Shown piece after piece: positions 42,739 to 56,300 of a stretch of DNA of 64,000 bases (within the stretch, counting starts at the first letter, position 1; each line of letters opens with the position of its first letter). The notes beneath the pieces were generated by a model. That model was given only the letters and a program-made list of their open reading frames with translations, made no database searches and was not told the DNA's origin. Origin of the DNA: Amia ocellicauda (lineage: Eukaryota > Chordata > Actinopteri > Amiiformes > Amiidae); the NCBI RefSeq assembly GCF_036373705.1, contig NC_089861.1, forward strand, positions 1,177,501 to 1,241,500, given 5' to 3'. Made by a program: the position numbers and the translations under genes.

Positions 42739-45700
42739 CCTTTCCTTAGGTCACTTTTCCTCCCCGTATTGGAAATCCGTCTCTCAGCCGCCGCGCAGGC
42801 TTGAGAGGGAGAGAAAACTGAAAATGGTTGACTTGTCTTTTTTTATTCTGTTGCCCCTGCTGAGACCTTTGTTTGCGTTGTGCTGCTGACGAATCATCCT
42901 GGGCTTTTTCTCGCTCAGCAGAAAAAGTACAAAGTGGAAGCGTGGTGCGCAGGCAGGCGCAGCCGGGCTGGGCTGCCAGGGCCGCCGCGCTCTTCAAAGC
43001 CCTGCTCACAATGTAATAATAACCTGTGCGTGGCCCCCTCGTAATCCCCCTCTCCTGCATACCTCAGACCCATGATGGGTAATACCGTTGAGCTTGTTAA
43101 TTGACAGATTAGAGATGGTTAATCTACCTGCAGCAGCTCTGAGGAGTGCTAATTCTGGTCTCCACCGAGGCCTTGCCTGTTGACCTGGCACAGGCCCGTT
43201 CCGGAGTGCAGTGGGCTGTATACCATACACCGTATAGCTAAGGCTATACACAGTACAGCACCTCCCCTACACCACTGCCTCCACACCAGCTCCATACCAC
43301 AGCACATCAGCTTAGTTATTAATGCCTGCGCTGCCTGCGAGACGTGTTTCCCAGGGATTGTGGTGTGCCGGGGTGGCAGGGCACACATGTTGTAGGGTTG
43401 GGCGAGTCTGTCCCGGGGTTTGTGCTCTCGTGTGAGCACCGGCCTTATGTAACAGCACAGGTGGTGCGTTTACTGCAGCAGAAATGCCGACTGGACTGGA
43501 CGCTTGCGCTCCAATGCAGTGGCCATGCGGTTGTCCTCCACTCTGCTGATCGTGCAGTGTCTGCGCTGTCGAGAGAGCACAGGAGGAGTGTGACGGACAG
43601 GTGACGTGAAACCCCCCCACTGCTTCCCTAGGAGATTGGCTTTCTGGGGTTGCTGCTCCTCTCGGGTCAGGTGTCTGAATGTGAGATGTGTGCCGGTGTC
43701 ACTGTGTCATTTCGCTGTGCCTGGGTGGTTAGTACTGCGTATTCTTGAGTCCTGCACAGGTTCTCCCTCCCCCCGTCAGCATCAGGTAGATGTTAAACTG
43801 GTGAGCTGGCAGCTCCCGTCCTCACAGAACAGATTGCTGAAGGATTTTAAATACCTTTGTCACTTAGCAACCCACGACCGCCTGATAGGTGATAGGTGAC
43901 TGGACTTCCTGTTTACATAACGAAGGTCTGGGGTGGAACAAAGACCAGTGGAGCCTGTGTTCCTCAGGGACTTACCCATCCCCGCATCGCACGTGTTTGT
44001 ATAGACGTGTGTTAGTTCGTGGTACACTCCTTCTGACATAATTTGCAGCTTGTAGAAGAAGTGGAGAATTCATCTAGTTAATTGACGCAGCAGACCAGTG
44101 AAGTTACTGAGAGATGGGTGGGGACGGGGGTGGACCTCCCTTTGAGACCCCAGCGATGGAGAGCCCGGCCCATCGCAGCCCCCTTGCTTGCTCACGCGTG
44201 ACTTTCACTTTATGCTTTTGGTTGTATGTGGAGGAGAGGCTCATTACAAAGCAGCTCCGCCAGCAGCCTGCCCCTCCTTCGATCACCAAGGCTGCCTTTC
44301 TTTCATTTAATTTACTTGGATGTTTATTCATACGCCTCCCTCCCTGGTGGATTCCCTCTTTTTAAAGCTGAGCTCACTTCCATCTCTCAGTCTGCAGATG
44401 GGCGAGCCCAGTGTGCCCCAGGGCGACCCCAGAGGGCTCCTAACGGGCTCGTGTTTTCCCCTTCAGTCCGTTTGTGTGCTTGTAATGGGCCGTGCCCGGA
44501 GTATGCAAAAACAATTAAGGAGGGAAAAACAAAAGGTGTTTTATTATATATTATTTTGGTTGGCAGGGAGTGTTGTTGTGCGCTACTGTGCAGAGGAAGG
44601 GAAATCTCTCTTGGCTTTTGGAGTATTGTTCAATTCAAGAATGCGTATCTCGATTGCACTGTGAAGTGTGTAACATATATTTCATGGATTACTGTATTTA
44701 TGCATGTATTGTTAATCGCCAGAACTATTTTCTTTCAATACAAGCGTTTGCTCTTTGTTTACAAACAGTACTGCATTTTGTGTGTGTGTTTTTTTGTTTT
44801 TGCTGGATACAAAGTTTCGTCAGGTTTGCTGTTCTGGTTCGGTTCGGTATCCAGAACGACGCCGGAACAGCTCCTTTACCCCACCTTCATTCCCCTGCAG
44901 CTCGTGAGGCCCCCGGTATAATGCACTGATATTGCTAAACTGTGCAAAAACTATCAAAGGTATGAAAACAATCAGGAGGCAGCAAGGGCTTTGAAATGAC
45001 TGCTCTGTGCCGCTCCAAACTTTCTTCCTTAATTGATTTTAAACTTCATGACTGTTCTCCACATTACCCTACCCACAATGCACTGCTCTGCTCGTGCATG
45101 CAGGCAGGCATGGATCAGATCTGACGCTTTCCCTCGTTACGCCACACATGAGGGCAGCGCTGTGGTTGTGCCGTCTGTAGCGACAAGGCTGAACCTATGG
45201 AGCCACAGCCCAGCGAGAGGCCCTGATCGGTGAAGGTGAAGCAAGAGTGTGGATAAAACGCCTGAAGCGTTGGCTGACCCCAACAAGCTTCCTTAAATAG
45301 CACGTTGACTTCAGTGTGTGCTGGGACTTTGTGTAACACTTGAAGAGTGAAACTCATGAATGTTCATTTATTATTATTAACGACGATGATGATAATGATG
45401 GTGATTACTCTGTTCTTAGCAGATGTCCTTACCCATAGCATCACAATATATAAACATGCCAGGAAACCGTACAGCACGAGCAGGATCCTACAGTTCGCAG
45501 CGCAGGTCCTGATACTCGTAAGAATTGAGTATCTGTCTGCAGTTGTGCCCTTCGCACGGGGTGGCTGTGCTCCTTCCTCTCGTTCTCTTCGGGCGCCGCA
45601 TGCACCTTGCTGGGCTTCTAGCAACCTCCAGCATCTGCCACAGCGTCTGCCCCCACGCAGAGCCAGCGTTGCAGCCTCGGGTTCATCTGTCAGGGGAAGT

Positions 45701-48700
45701 GGTTTTTGTGCAGGTACGCATCCTGCCCGAGAGAACAAAAGTGTGAGTGAAACAGGTTTTCAGAGATCCCCCAGCTGGCATTGCATCTCATTCTGTCTCT
45801 GCCGGCTGTCATGTTGTAGTTGTTATTATTAATATGATTAGCAGAAGTATTACTATTAATATGATTAATAGTAGTATGGAATTATTGTGCCGTCATCCAG
45901 GGTGATTTGCACGCTTGTGGGGGAGCTGAGCTACTGGGTGACCGTGTCGCTGTTAAAAAGCCATTGCGATTGAGGCCGAAGAGAAGGTCACAGTGGTCTG
46001 CAGCACTGATCTAAAGTGATAAAGACGCTCAGTCCTCACGGGCAGCTCAGCCCACCGCCGTGGTGCTGTTGTCTGCTCCTGCTTGCTGTGTTCTCTCTCT
46101 GCAGCTTGAAATGAATTTTAAATACACTTGTGCTGGAGGCCGCCGGCTTCCTCATGTGTAGCTTAATTTGAACGCGTCCCAGTACAGAGAGTTTCTTTTC
46201 CCTGTTGCAGTTTCTATGCGGTGTGCTCAGGGTGGCCTAGTTCTACTGCATGCCGATCCCAGCCAGCCGGCAGTGAGCCAAAGTGGACAAACGCACAGAA
46301 ACTGAACGCTGAAAAAGTGCTCTCTCCTGTAAGCCAGAGTCGGAAATGTCCTGGTGCATCTTCACCATTCGCACCTCAAATGCTTGGTTATCCTCCCCAT
46401 CACAATTCTCTCGGCAAGGAGGAAGGGGCAGGCAGCCAGGTACATAATGCTGTATAGATATCGACTGGAAGCCACCGCGGCTGTAAACGAGATAATTTAA
46501 TGTGCAGGTTAATATTGTTTACCCTATGAATCTTGTCCGTCGAAGAGCGGTTTCCAAGTTTTTCCACTGGCTTCGTTCCAAATGTCAGGCCATATTTTGC
46601 AGTGAAAGCAAATGGGTATTGTATCCGAGCGATTCCTTGGCCAGCGTGCTGCGGGAGGACGTGACCGGGGGTTGGCACGCAGCGGGACAATTAACCTTGA
46701 TGCAGCGGCAGTGCTTACAAAGCAGTTTATGGACTGAAGGGGGGAGCTCATGGAAGCTTGGTATTTCAGGTGTGACTTTGATGCCCCCTTGGCTGCTACG
46801 CCCTCTGACCGACGCTCATGTGACTGACGCCAACGTCTGATCGCATGAGTTGCCTACGTCGAGGCCGTCTCAACACGTGATTCACAGCCCCAGGATAGGC
46901 TGTTCTGAACATTAATTTACTGGGAAGACCTGTGATAGTTTTGGAGGAGAAAAGTATCTGTTCAGCCTTCATGGCGCTTGAGGCCGAGGGGCTGCTCGAG
47001 ACCCCAGCAGTGCTGATGGGCACAGTACTCCTCCTGATGAACACACTTGTTTTATTTGTTTGATTTTTCTTAATTTTTCTCTGTAGTCATCAAACCCAGT
47101 CATTTCAATGCACTCTGAGCTCCTAATTAGTTAATTGAGATAATTCTTCACCCCTTCCTAGGCCTGTTTGCAGAGGCCTCTTAAAAACAACAAAAAAAAG
47201 CAGGGTTGTGTTTGCAATCACGGCTGTATGGCAAGTGAGAGAAATGCAAACTTTCTCTTTCTAGCTCCTGTCCATCTCTGCATTGCATTAAGGTAGGGGG
47301 GGGCAACATTCATACCTATGACTTCTTCACAGTTTGTTTGTGTTGAAGGGTCTTAATTGCTGTTGCACAGCTAGTCGCCCCCCTGGCCCTCTCTGAGCAC
47401 GTACCGCGCCAGGAAATGACTTCAGTTTGTCAGCAAAGGGATATAAAGATAAACACACACAATTTACCTTTCAGCTTTGTGCAGAATTACAGTAATTGTT
47501 CTGAAAAGCCAAGGCTTGTCAAATATAATTAACCATGTGATACAGCTGCAGTTTTAGTTTTTTTTACTTTACTCAGAATAAACCTCTGCTTTTGATTGGC
47601 CTATTTCGCTTGCTTCCTCTTTCCCTTTGTTATTTTAAACTTTCTCAGGTGTTTTTCTGTGTGAAATGGGCTTTAGGCTGATGACTCAGCCCAGTCACAA
47701 GCCCGCTGGTCCGAGAGCACGGCTCTGTGGTGTGAAATCCCGTGGGACTGCAGGCAAGCAGTCAGTTTACTCGTTTCATTGGTGCTAATTGTGACGCACA
47801 GTTTCTGGTCTCTTGAGTCGTGCTCTGTATATTTGTGGAAGAGTTTCATTTACAGCAGTAAATCTTTTCGCATATTTTGACTCCCTGCAAGCACTCTTTG
47901 GCATTGGGTCGTGTTTTTATGCACATCTTTGAGCAGCCAGAAACATCCAGACAGTGAAATCATAGGTTGTGGATTTTCCAAGACGGGGAAAAAGATCAGT
48001 CTTGTCTTGAGATGGAGCTTGACATGACATCATGCTTTTCTGGAATCGGGGTGAGGGATGCTGGAAGGAAATATTTAGCTTTTGTTGTATTGTTTGTTTA
48101 TTTTAGTCTCTGATGCTCGACCAGACTTCCTGTTGTTTCTAATGCTGTCCCTCTTCATGGCCGCAGTCTCTTCCTCCCCTTTCCCTTCTGTTGGGGAGCG
48201 AAGGCAGGACAGAAGCGGCCGCGCTGGGGAAGTGCACGGCAGACAGCGGTGTGGCCGGCTTTGAATAGTGTGGCCGAGGCTGGACTTGAGGCGCAACAGG
48301 GGAAATGAAGTGTCCTGTGCGGTGAGCTCTAGAGACCAACTTCCCCTGGAAGTGCAGCGAGCTCCTGAAATAGCCCAGCTCCTGCCGGCCGCGAGAGGAG
48401 GAGATAAGGTTGTAAACCGGAAGTGGAATCACGGTGGCGCCTTGATTTTAGTCGCCCTTTTGTTTTTTCTTTGTATTTGTTCGTCACAAAGGCATTGACG
48501 AGAGTCATCCTGGACTTGCCTGCTTTCAGACTCATTTCTCATTTCTTGAACCTGCTCCACCGTGGGAGCTGACCCTCCCATCCAAAAACAAATCCTAAGA
48601 AACAAGAATATGCCAAGTCTGATCACGAAAAGGTCATTCGCTAACCTGAAATGGAAGTCCTTGTATGAAACGCTCAACTTAATCTTTGAGAAGACTGTGA

Positions 48701-51700
48701 GCTGTTTTCACAGACCCAGATTACCCCTGGTCTTGGACTACTCCACCTAAAACAGTACCAGTCTTGGACGAACTGGTGATAATCGGGGTCTGTGAAAATG
48801 GCCCGTAACCAATCTTGTGTGAAGCCGGGATTATTCTGTGCGAGTTATTGGGGGGGATATTCATATTATCAGACGCGCTTTGCTGATACAGATGCACACT
48901 TCTCAAACTCATAATGCGGTGAAACGTACAGAGCAAAACTCAGTAAACCTCCGTGTGGAGACGTGAACTGAAACCAAGAGCAGAACAAGGCGTAGTCAGT
49001 GCCTGGGTGTGTGCAGGTGGCCGGAGCAGGCTGTGTATCTGTCCTGCACAAGCACAGGTGGTCAAGAGAAGGAGGTATTGGTGCAGATTAATGTTGATAT
49101 GAAAGCTATCCTGGAGGGGTCTGGCCTGACAGTGTGACAATTGGAAGCCCCTCCCACGTGCACGCCGAGCTCTGAAGAGAGACCCCCGGGGGCCTGTCTG
49201 AAGATGTCTTGTGCATCGCTAATTGCATGGTTAATTTTTTTGTGGCGGGGGTTGGTTTTTGTGTCAGAAATGTCACTTATCAGCAGCGTCTCGACCCCCC
49301 CCCCCCCCCGTGCGCTCGCGTTTGTCTTGGCTGTCTCTGCTTTAGTTGACTTGGCGCTCTGTTCGGCAGGCACTGCCGCCGCCCCGAGTGCATTATTATA
49401 ATAATCTGATCATCCGGTAATGTAATAATGGATCCACCGAGCCGCACGCCTGCCTGGCTTTTCATTAGGTTTCAGCTCCATCCCCAGTATACACACAGAC
49501 AGACACACACTTCAGTTAATAGCTATACTGGCTGTATGCAACCTGATTGGCTCCCCTATCCAGACACAAAGGGAATCAAGGCAGACGAGCGCAAGTCTGT
49601 CTTTTGAGGTAATGGGCAGAAGCAACATTTATCCCTTTTCCCGCTTGTTTGTACGTTTTTCTGCCTCATATCAGGATCACGTGATCGCCGAGACTCGGGA
49701 GCCGATGGATGGAAGGACAGGGGAGCAAAGCATCGCGGCCTGGTGTTTGTGCCCGGCAGGGGAATAGAAACAGGCCAGGAAACAGGCTTTCATCGCATGA
49801 GAACCAAGCGTTTGGGACTCGGGGAACGAGACCTCTAGAGTAATGCGTTACAGAGATGTGAAACCTGTCGGCGTTAAAAATAAACTCGCCAGTCTTTAAG
49901 AAATGCACACGCAATGCAGAGAAAATGAACATAACCTTACCAGTATCAAAACTATGTGGAAAGCGAGAGAGGATGTATAGTGAGCAGTATGTTTATTTCA
50001 CCTTATAACTTTGAGCGAGTTCCTTGTGATTGGTGTCTCAGACAGACTGCGGTCTGTATTTTGTTTGTTTTTCTTTTTCCTGCTGAATTGGCTCATCCTC
50101 CGATGGATGCTCTGTGTTTCTCTGTCGGCACAATTCCTCCTGCTCATCATGTCCGTCTTCACATGTGATTTGCAGGCAGAGCTGGAGTTAGATAGAGGGG
50201 GAAAAAAAACAGTCTGGGGAGTAAGCGGCTGCTGAAACAACATGCCCTGTACAGCTGTAGTGGAAAATATATCCCCAGCTGCAAGAGCTTCAGGACGGCT
50301 CGAGACCCGGAGGCGGCCGTTAAGGTGTAACTGTGCAGGAGGTCGTGTGTTTGCGGACCCTGTGATGGCAGTTGCGTCGCAGTGCCCCCTCTCCCTTGCC
50401 ACACCCGCGCAGTGGCGATGGTCTCTGCAGTGCGGTTTGGCCGTGGCCCTCGTCAGGTGACTGATTTTTACAGTTCAGTTACAGCTTTGTAGTTCTTGGC
50501 TGCAGTTTTTTTGATTGGTTTGTTTCAAACGCCCCACAGGAGATGTGGAGCAGGGAACCCACTCTCCTGGAAGTGGAAACTGTCCAGGATGGGCTGGGGG
50601 TGCAGGTCAAGGCTTGATCGCCGTATAAATGGAGCCGACCTCCCCCCACCCCCCAGTCCTTTCGGTGGGATATTGAAGTCAATCAGAAAATGGGAAAGTG
50701 AAGCTGGGAGCTGCTGATACACAAACCTATTGATTTCTACTCCGGGCTGATGGAGGGGGAGGGGATCACAATTAGTGCTGTTCTCATCCACTGGCCCCCC
50801 CCCCACTCCACTGGCCATCTACACAAAACACAATATTGACGGGAGCATGCCGTTCCCCCCCCCCCCCCCTCGATCTAACTAAAGGTAACACTGCTGTTCT
50901 GTGAGGGATGTTTAGGCTGTATAGCGAGGATAATTAGCTGTAATCAAGTGCCACTGGAGTCTCTGACATCATCGGCTTGGGTTGCGTGCCAAACGGGAGT
51001 CTGTTTAAAGTCCAGAATCACAGACCTAAACAAAGCTCGTCAAAACAAACACAACTATAGGGTGGGTTTCTATTTTAACACACTAAAGGCATGGTAGGGA
51101 CCAGAAGGAACTGAAAAGGTTTGTCATTTTTAATTCCATCCAATTAAGCCTCACCTGCAGAAAATAATGACCAGCAAACAAAAACAACCGAACCTCTGGG
51201 AGTGGGAGTTAACCCATCGAGAACAGGAGCCCGACCTGCCAGAGGTCAGAGTTCACCGGGGATTCAAACCCCAGCCCCATTCGATAGTAACCGTGTTGGT
51301 ATGCTGTGTGCACGGCCTCTTGAAACGATGATGGATGTTTGAAGTAAAACTGGCAGGAGAACATCAGCCTCCTGAGTCTTGAAGCTGTGAATGGCATTTT
51401 TCTTTTTTAGTCTTGTTTTAGTCGCAGGAACTACCGCATTCTCTCTGCGCTCAGTCATTTGTCTCCCTTCCTGCTTCCTCATGCTTGTCATAGAGAGAGT
51501 GTGTCACACGCTCACAACCCCAAAAAAGAGAACTGCCGCTCGTGTGAAGGGCGATATATTGCACGGGACCCTTTATCACTTGTGCCTTTCTCCTCCGCCA
51601 GAGAGTGTTATAAAAATAACACAGAAAAAGAGCCTCATTCCTGGCAAAACTCCGTGTCATTCCTCTCATTCCTGCTCAGGGAAGAGGGCGGCCTGCGGTC

Positions 51701-53334
51701 TCGAAATATTAAAACTCATCGAAGCGGTCAGGAGTCGAGCGGTTTGCCCTGTTGTCCCTAGCAAGCGCGCTCCCTCTCCGCGGTGAAGCCAGATCTCCGG
51801 TCCGTGTGAAGCAGGAGAGACTGGCAGAGAGGGGACAAGCGAGGCAGGGAAGGGACGTCCTTCATTAGGGAAAGGCACGTTTGATTGAACTAACTGAGGG
51901 CGGAGGTGCGCGCTGTGCTCGTGACGGGCGATCGTCCTTGTTTAGGACAGTAAGACACAGTGATCGTTAGCGTAGCGGGACACGGGAATGAAATGGCAGC
52001 TTCAGATGCCAATATCGGTGTCTGCCTCCACCCCTGAGCCGAGGGTGTGATTTGGCGGTTGCTTCGGCTCAATGTGGCGCTGTGGTCTGTGACGACTGTT
52101 TATCAACCCAGTAGATGCGACCAATTTAATTCTACAGCCCTTTAGGAAAATATACATTCCCAATATAAATGTCTGTTATTATTGTGTCTGTGATTGGTAT
52201 TAGTAGCTAAACCGTTGCTGTGTCTGTGCCAGGGGTCACAAGGTCACTTTCTGCGAGGCGCTCGTCAATTCATGATGAGTGGATTTTGACTGCCTCCGAA
52301 ATAGCAGGGGTGTGTTTAAGTTTACATCACTCGCCCAGATTGACCAATATTCAGAAAACGATCAAATTTGCATTGCAAAATATTCAACACAGATATGACT
52401 TGGATAAGGTAGCAAAGGTATGTATTTTATAGATTGGTTTACTTGACATCCCTTATGACCGATTGCCCTTCACATTGTGTCCCTCTTGGAATTTGTTTGT
52501 ATCCGTGTCCGATTTGAGTGTTGAATTAAAAGCCAGATAACCAGGGAGGAATGTTATCGCACATGTGGCAACACTGATGCTGCAGGAAGATTTTAAAAGT
52601 TTTGAAAGTAGATTTGAAAAGTAGATTTAATTTTGCTGCTGGGGTTTAATGATCAAACCAATCATACATTTACATCATCATCAAACTTTATGGCCTTAGT
52701 TGATTGATTTATTTGTGCATTTAATGTGTTTTGATTTATTTTAGATGCTTTGATTGAGCTTCTGAGAGTTTCTAGGGGCCCGTCACTTTACAGTCGAGGT
52801 GAGGTGAATCTCAGAGGGCTGAATGGGGTTTGTGCAAGGTTATGTGGAGGCTGTAGCTGGAGATGTGGTGTTTTGGTGCCCGACATCCATCATGTGGTGA
52901 CAGGCTGGCGAGGGCACTGAGGGCAGCAGGACGGTGCTGTAAGGACGGCGCTCCTGTCGGTGTGTAGCGTTCTGTCACGGAGCAGCCGTCTGGTCTGCAT
53001 TAGTCGTACTTGTAGTAATAATAATACTACATGAAAGAGTATGTTCCAGTAGGATTCCTGCATGCTGTGTAAAGGTTTCTGTTCATGTATTCACTTTTTC
53101 ATCCATCCATCCATGAATGGACGCATTCACTCATTGACGCGGCACAACGCTCCCTGCAGGCTGGCGAGTGTGGGGGGGCGGTGCCATGTGTGTCCTCCGC
53201 ACCTCTGGCATTTCCTGTGCAGATTGATATAGGGGGGTTCTGTAGAGGAGGCACGGTAACAAGATGTTCTGGAGATAAAGTGCGGCTCGAGCACAGCTCT
53301 GTGGGAGCAGACAGGAATGTGCGTTTCCTCTCCT

Positions 53335-53369
<35 letters not shown>

Positions 53370-56300
53370 CATGTGTGTAGTTACTAGAGTGAGTGTGTAA
53401 GCGTTGGGGGCCGGGGGCTGGAGACATTCAGGCCGTGTGATGGACAGAAGTGCAGTGGCTTGCAAATGCCAAGCGTGGGTGGGATCCATGGAAGGAGCCG
53501 GCGATTTATTAAAAACTGCAGGGAGGTTTCTTTCTTACGCTGACTGCAAACATTCATCTACCACCCGGCTACTCCCACCTCTCCGCTGGGTCGGGGCCTC
53601 TGCTGGGCGCACACTGCTGTAGCCATGACTGCAGACACACGTGACCTGCTTCTCAGGTCTTTCACTGGAGCGGTTTGTCCCTGGTTTCTTAAACATTTCA
53701 TTTTTTTTAGGTGCATACGGGTGTGTACAGGTGTTTTTTTTTTTGTTCACATGGCTGGGCAGCTTAATTCAAAATGCTGGCTAGGTGGCTTTTATGGGGG
53801 GGGCAGCGATTTAGTCTGGTCAGCAAGCATTTGGGGAAAGACTGACATTAGTGCCCCTTGCAGGCAGAGCCTACCTTGGGGCAGGCAACGGCAGGAGCTG
53901 AGAAAATACCATTTAGATGTGCTAACGAATCCTCCCATTGCTCACTACGAGAATGGCAGCAGGAACTGTAAAGGTCTTCACTCAAAACGGAAAACTGAAG
54001 CTCCTCCTACTCCTGGAAACAATTGTGAAAGGCCTGAGTGACAGTCGGGGGGAAAGGGGAAGGAATGGAGTCAGGTGTGGCCTCTGACACGCAGGCGATG
54101 GCTCGCATCTCGACCCGACGCTGGGCGGATGCCAGTTCCCGTACAGGACCCGTGGAATGTGTGCCGCCGGCCGCTGACTGGAAATAGACGTGGCTTTGTG
54201 GTTTCTCTTGGTGTGACTTATTGTGAAACCGATATTGGGAAAAATATATAAATAACTCGGGCTGACACTTCTCATTTGCAGATATTGCCCCTGACCTCAG
54301 TGGTGCAAGCTTTCCCCTTTCCTTGCTTTTGTTTTGAGTCATCAGGGGGGCTGTGGCACTTCATTCGCACCGTCTGCAGGAATGCGGAGTTGGGAAACGG
54401 TGGAGGCAGCAGGAAGCCCAGAACGGGAGCCAGTGTTTCTTGGCTGACGTGTGACAGCTGAAGCGAGCAGAAATTAAAACCTGCAAGCTCACTTCGAGCA
54501 GTCAGAGCAGAGCCCAGACAACAGCTGTTGACAGCAGAGGCTTGCTTAGTGTCAGATTATTACTTTTTCTTTCTTTCCACCTCTACTCTGTTGAGTCAAA
54601 GTCTTATAAATTGGCCCTGACCTGGACCAAGTTGGATCATTTTCTGCAGATCAGTTGTGGAGCAAAAATACCCCCCAATGAACGCAGTGTTTCACGCCGA
54701 TTATTCTTTCTCTTATAACGATCATGTAGGTGTGCTCTTTGCAGTTCGGTTTGTAATAAAATTGCTATGTTTATCAGGAAGCCAGTTAAAAGGCATCTTT
54801 CAGACGGAGCTCGTTTGATTGTATTGACGGGTCGTCTGCTCTCTTTTTCCTGCACGAGAACCTGGCAGATCTTGTACATCCTGGATACGGAGCTCCCGGC
54901 CTGTCTGTGTCCCTGAGCGCTTTTCTTCCCCTCCTGTCTAATACTGCAGTGCGATAGAGATGAAACCTAGAGGGTGTCAGCCTGGCAGAAAGCCCAGCGC
55001 CTGAGAGTTACAGATGTGAATGCAGTGTGTCCGGCTGTTGACAAACACACACACACACACCCAGTCACTCACACGCACTCTTCTTAGGTTTTAAAATGCT
55101 GTTTCTGACGCTGTGCTAATGACCGCTGGAATAGTGAACTACACAATCTCAGCAAGAAGGAAAGACACGAACCACAACCCACAGCGGAGAGACAATAACA
55201 GGAAAGCGTTGGGCATGGCAGGCAGAGCTGCCATGATGCCATCTGAGGTTCGCTTGTTTCTAAGCGCGAGATAAGAGTATCTCTGGGTCTGTGTTGCTGC
55301 TGTCGTCCTTTGGCTGGTAACGTCATCCGTAACCCCCCCCCCCCCCCCCCCCCCCCCACACACACAACTCCACCAGGCGCTTGCAGAATTGTGCCAGCTG
55401 TGCTGGGTAACCGGCTTTTCCTGTAGTGCTAGAAGAAATAAACTGGGCCACTCTCTCAAAGATTTTGCAGTCATACAGTTTTTTTTCTTTCATTTTCTTC
55501 TCTCTCTCTCTCTCTCTCGGTGGATGACGCAGAAATGTGTGCCACCCCTCCCCCCAGTATTAACATAAACTTAACAGAGAGAGAGAGAGATGCGCAGTGA
55601 GAGAGTGGGGGGGAAGAATTCATATCCCCAGCTGTAGTAAAACGGTGAGACGGAGAGGAGTTTCGCTCGTTCTCTTGCTCCTGTCAGCGCCTGTGTTTCT
55701 CTTCAGCTCGAGGCTTGTATGGAAACTTGTGTCCCCCCCCCACCACCCTGGCCTGCCCCTGTACTGCAGTGAAAGGATATAATCCGCAGTAATGAGAGGC
55801 TGGCAGGGGCTTTTGTTCGGCCGTATAGAGAGGCCTTTATTCCAGCTTAGTCTGTCTGCCCCTCTGTGTAATTAAGGTTTGATTGGAGGGGAGAGGAGGG
55901 AAAACGGACTCTCTCCCTCACGTGCACACACTGCACCCCCCGCCCCCTTCCCACAGATCCCAAAATGAGAATAACAACCACTGTATCCCCCTCCCCAGTC
56001 CATTACCCCACCCGGAGATCTGAATATCAATGAACGGATTTATACTGTATGTGAACACGGATGACAGACGGGTCCCAGTCTTGACACTTGGGGATTCAAG
56101 TGGTCTAAAAAAGCTACTCGACTGATAACATTTTGTGTGGCAAAGGATTAATGCAGTTATTTCTTCCATTGAAAGACCATCAGTAATGAAATACAATCTG
56201 ATGTTGCGTTGTTTCTTCTTTCTCTTGAGCCAAACCATTTGTAAATGACTGAGGCACTGATTGGGGAAAAGAGCGATGAGAAGATTTAGTTAAATGTTTT

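Noticed and set aside
44226..44921. 231-codon open frame in rapgef2 intron 1
   Set aside because: No domain, mixed low-complexity content, overlapping competing frames; judged chance.
45525..45832. Open frames with leucine-rich stretches in rapgef2 intron 1
   Set aside because: No family resemblance and no consistent splice structure.
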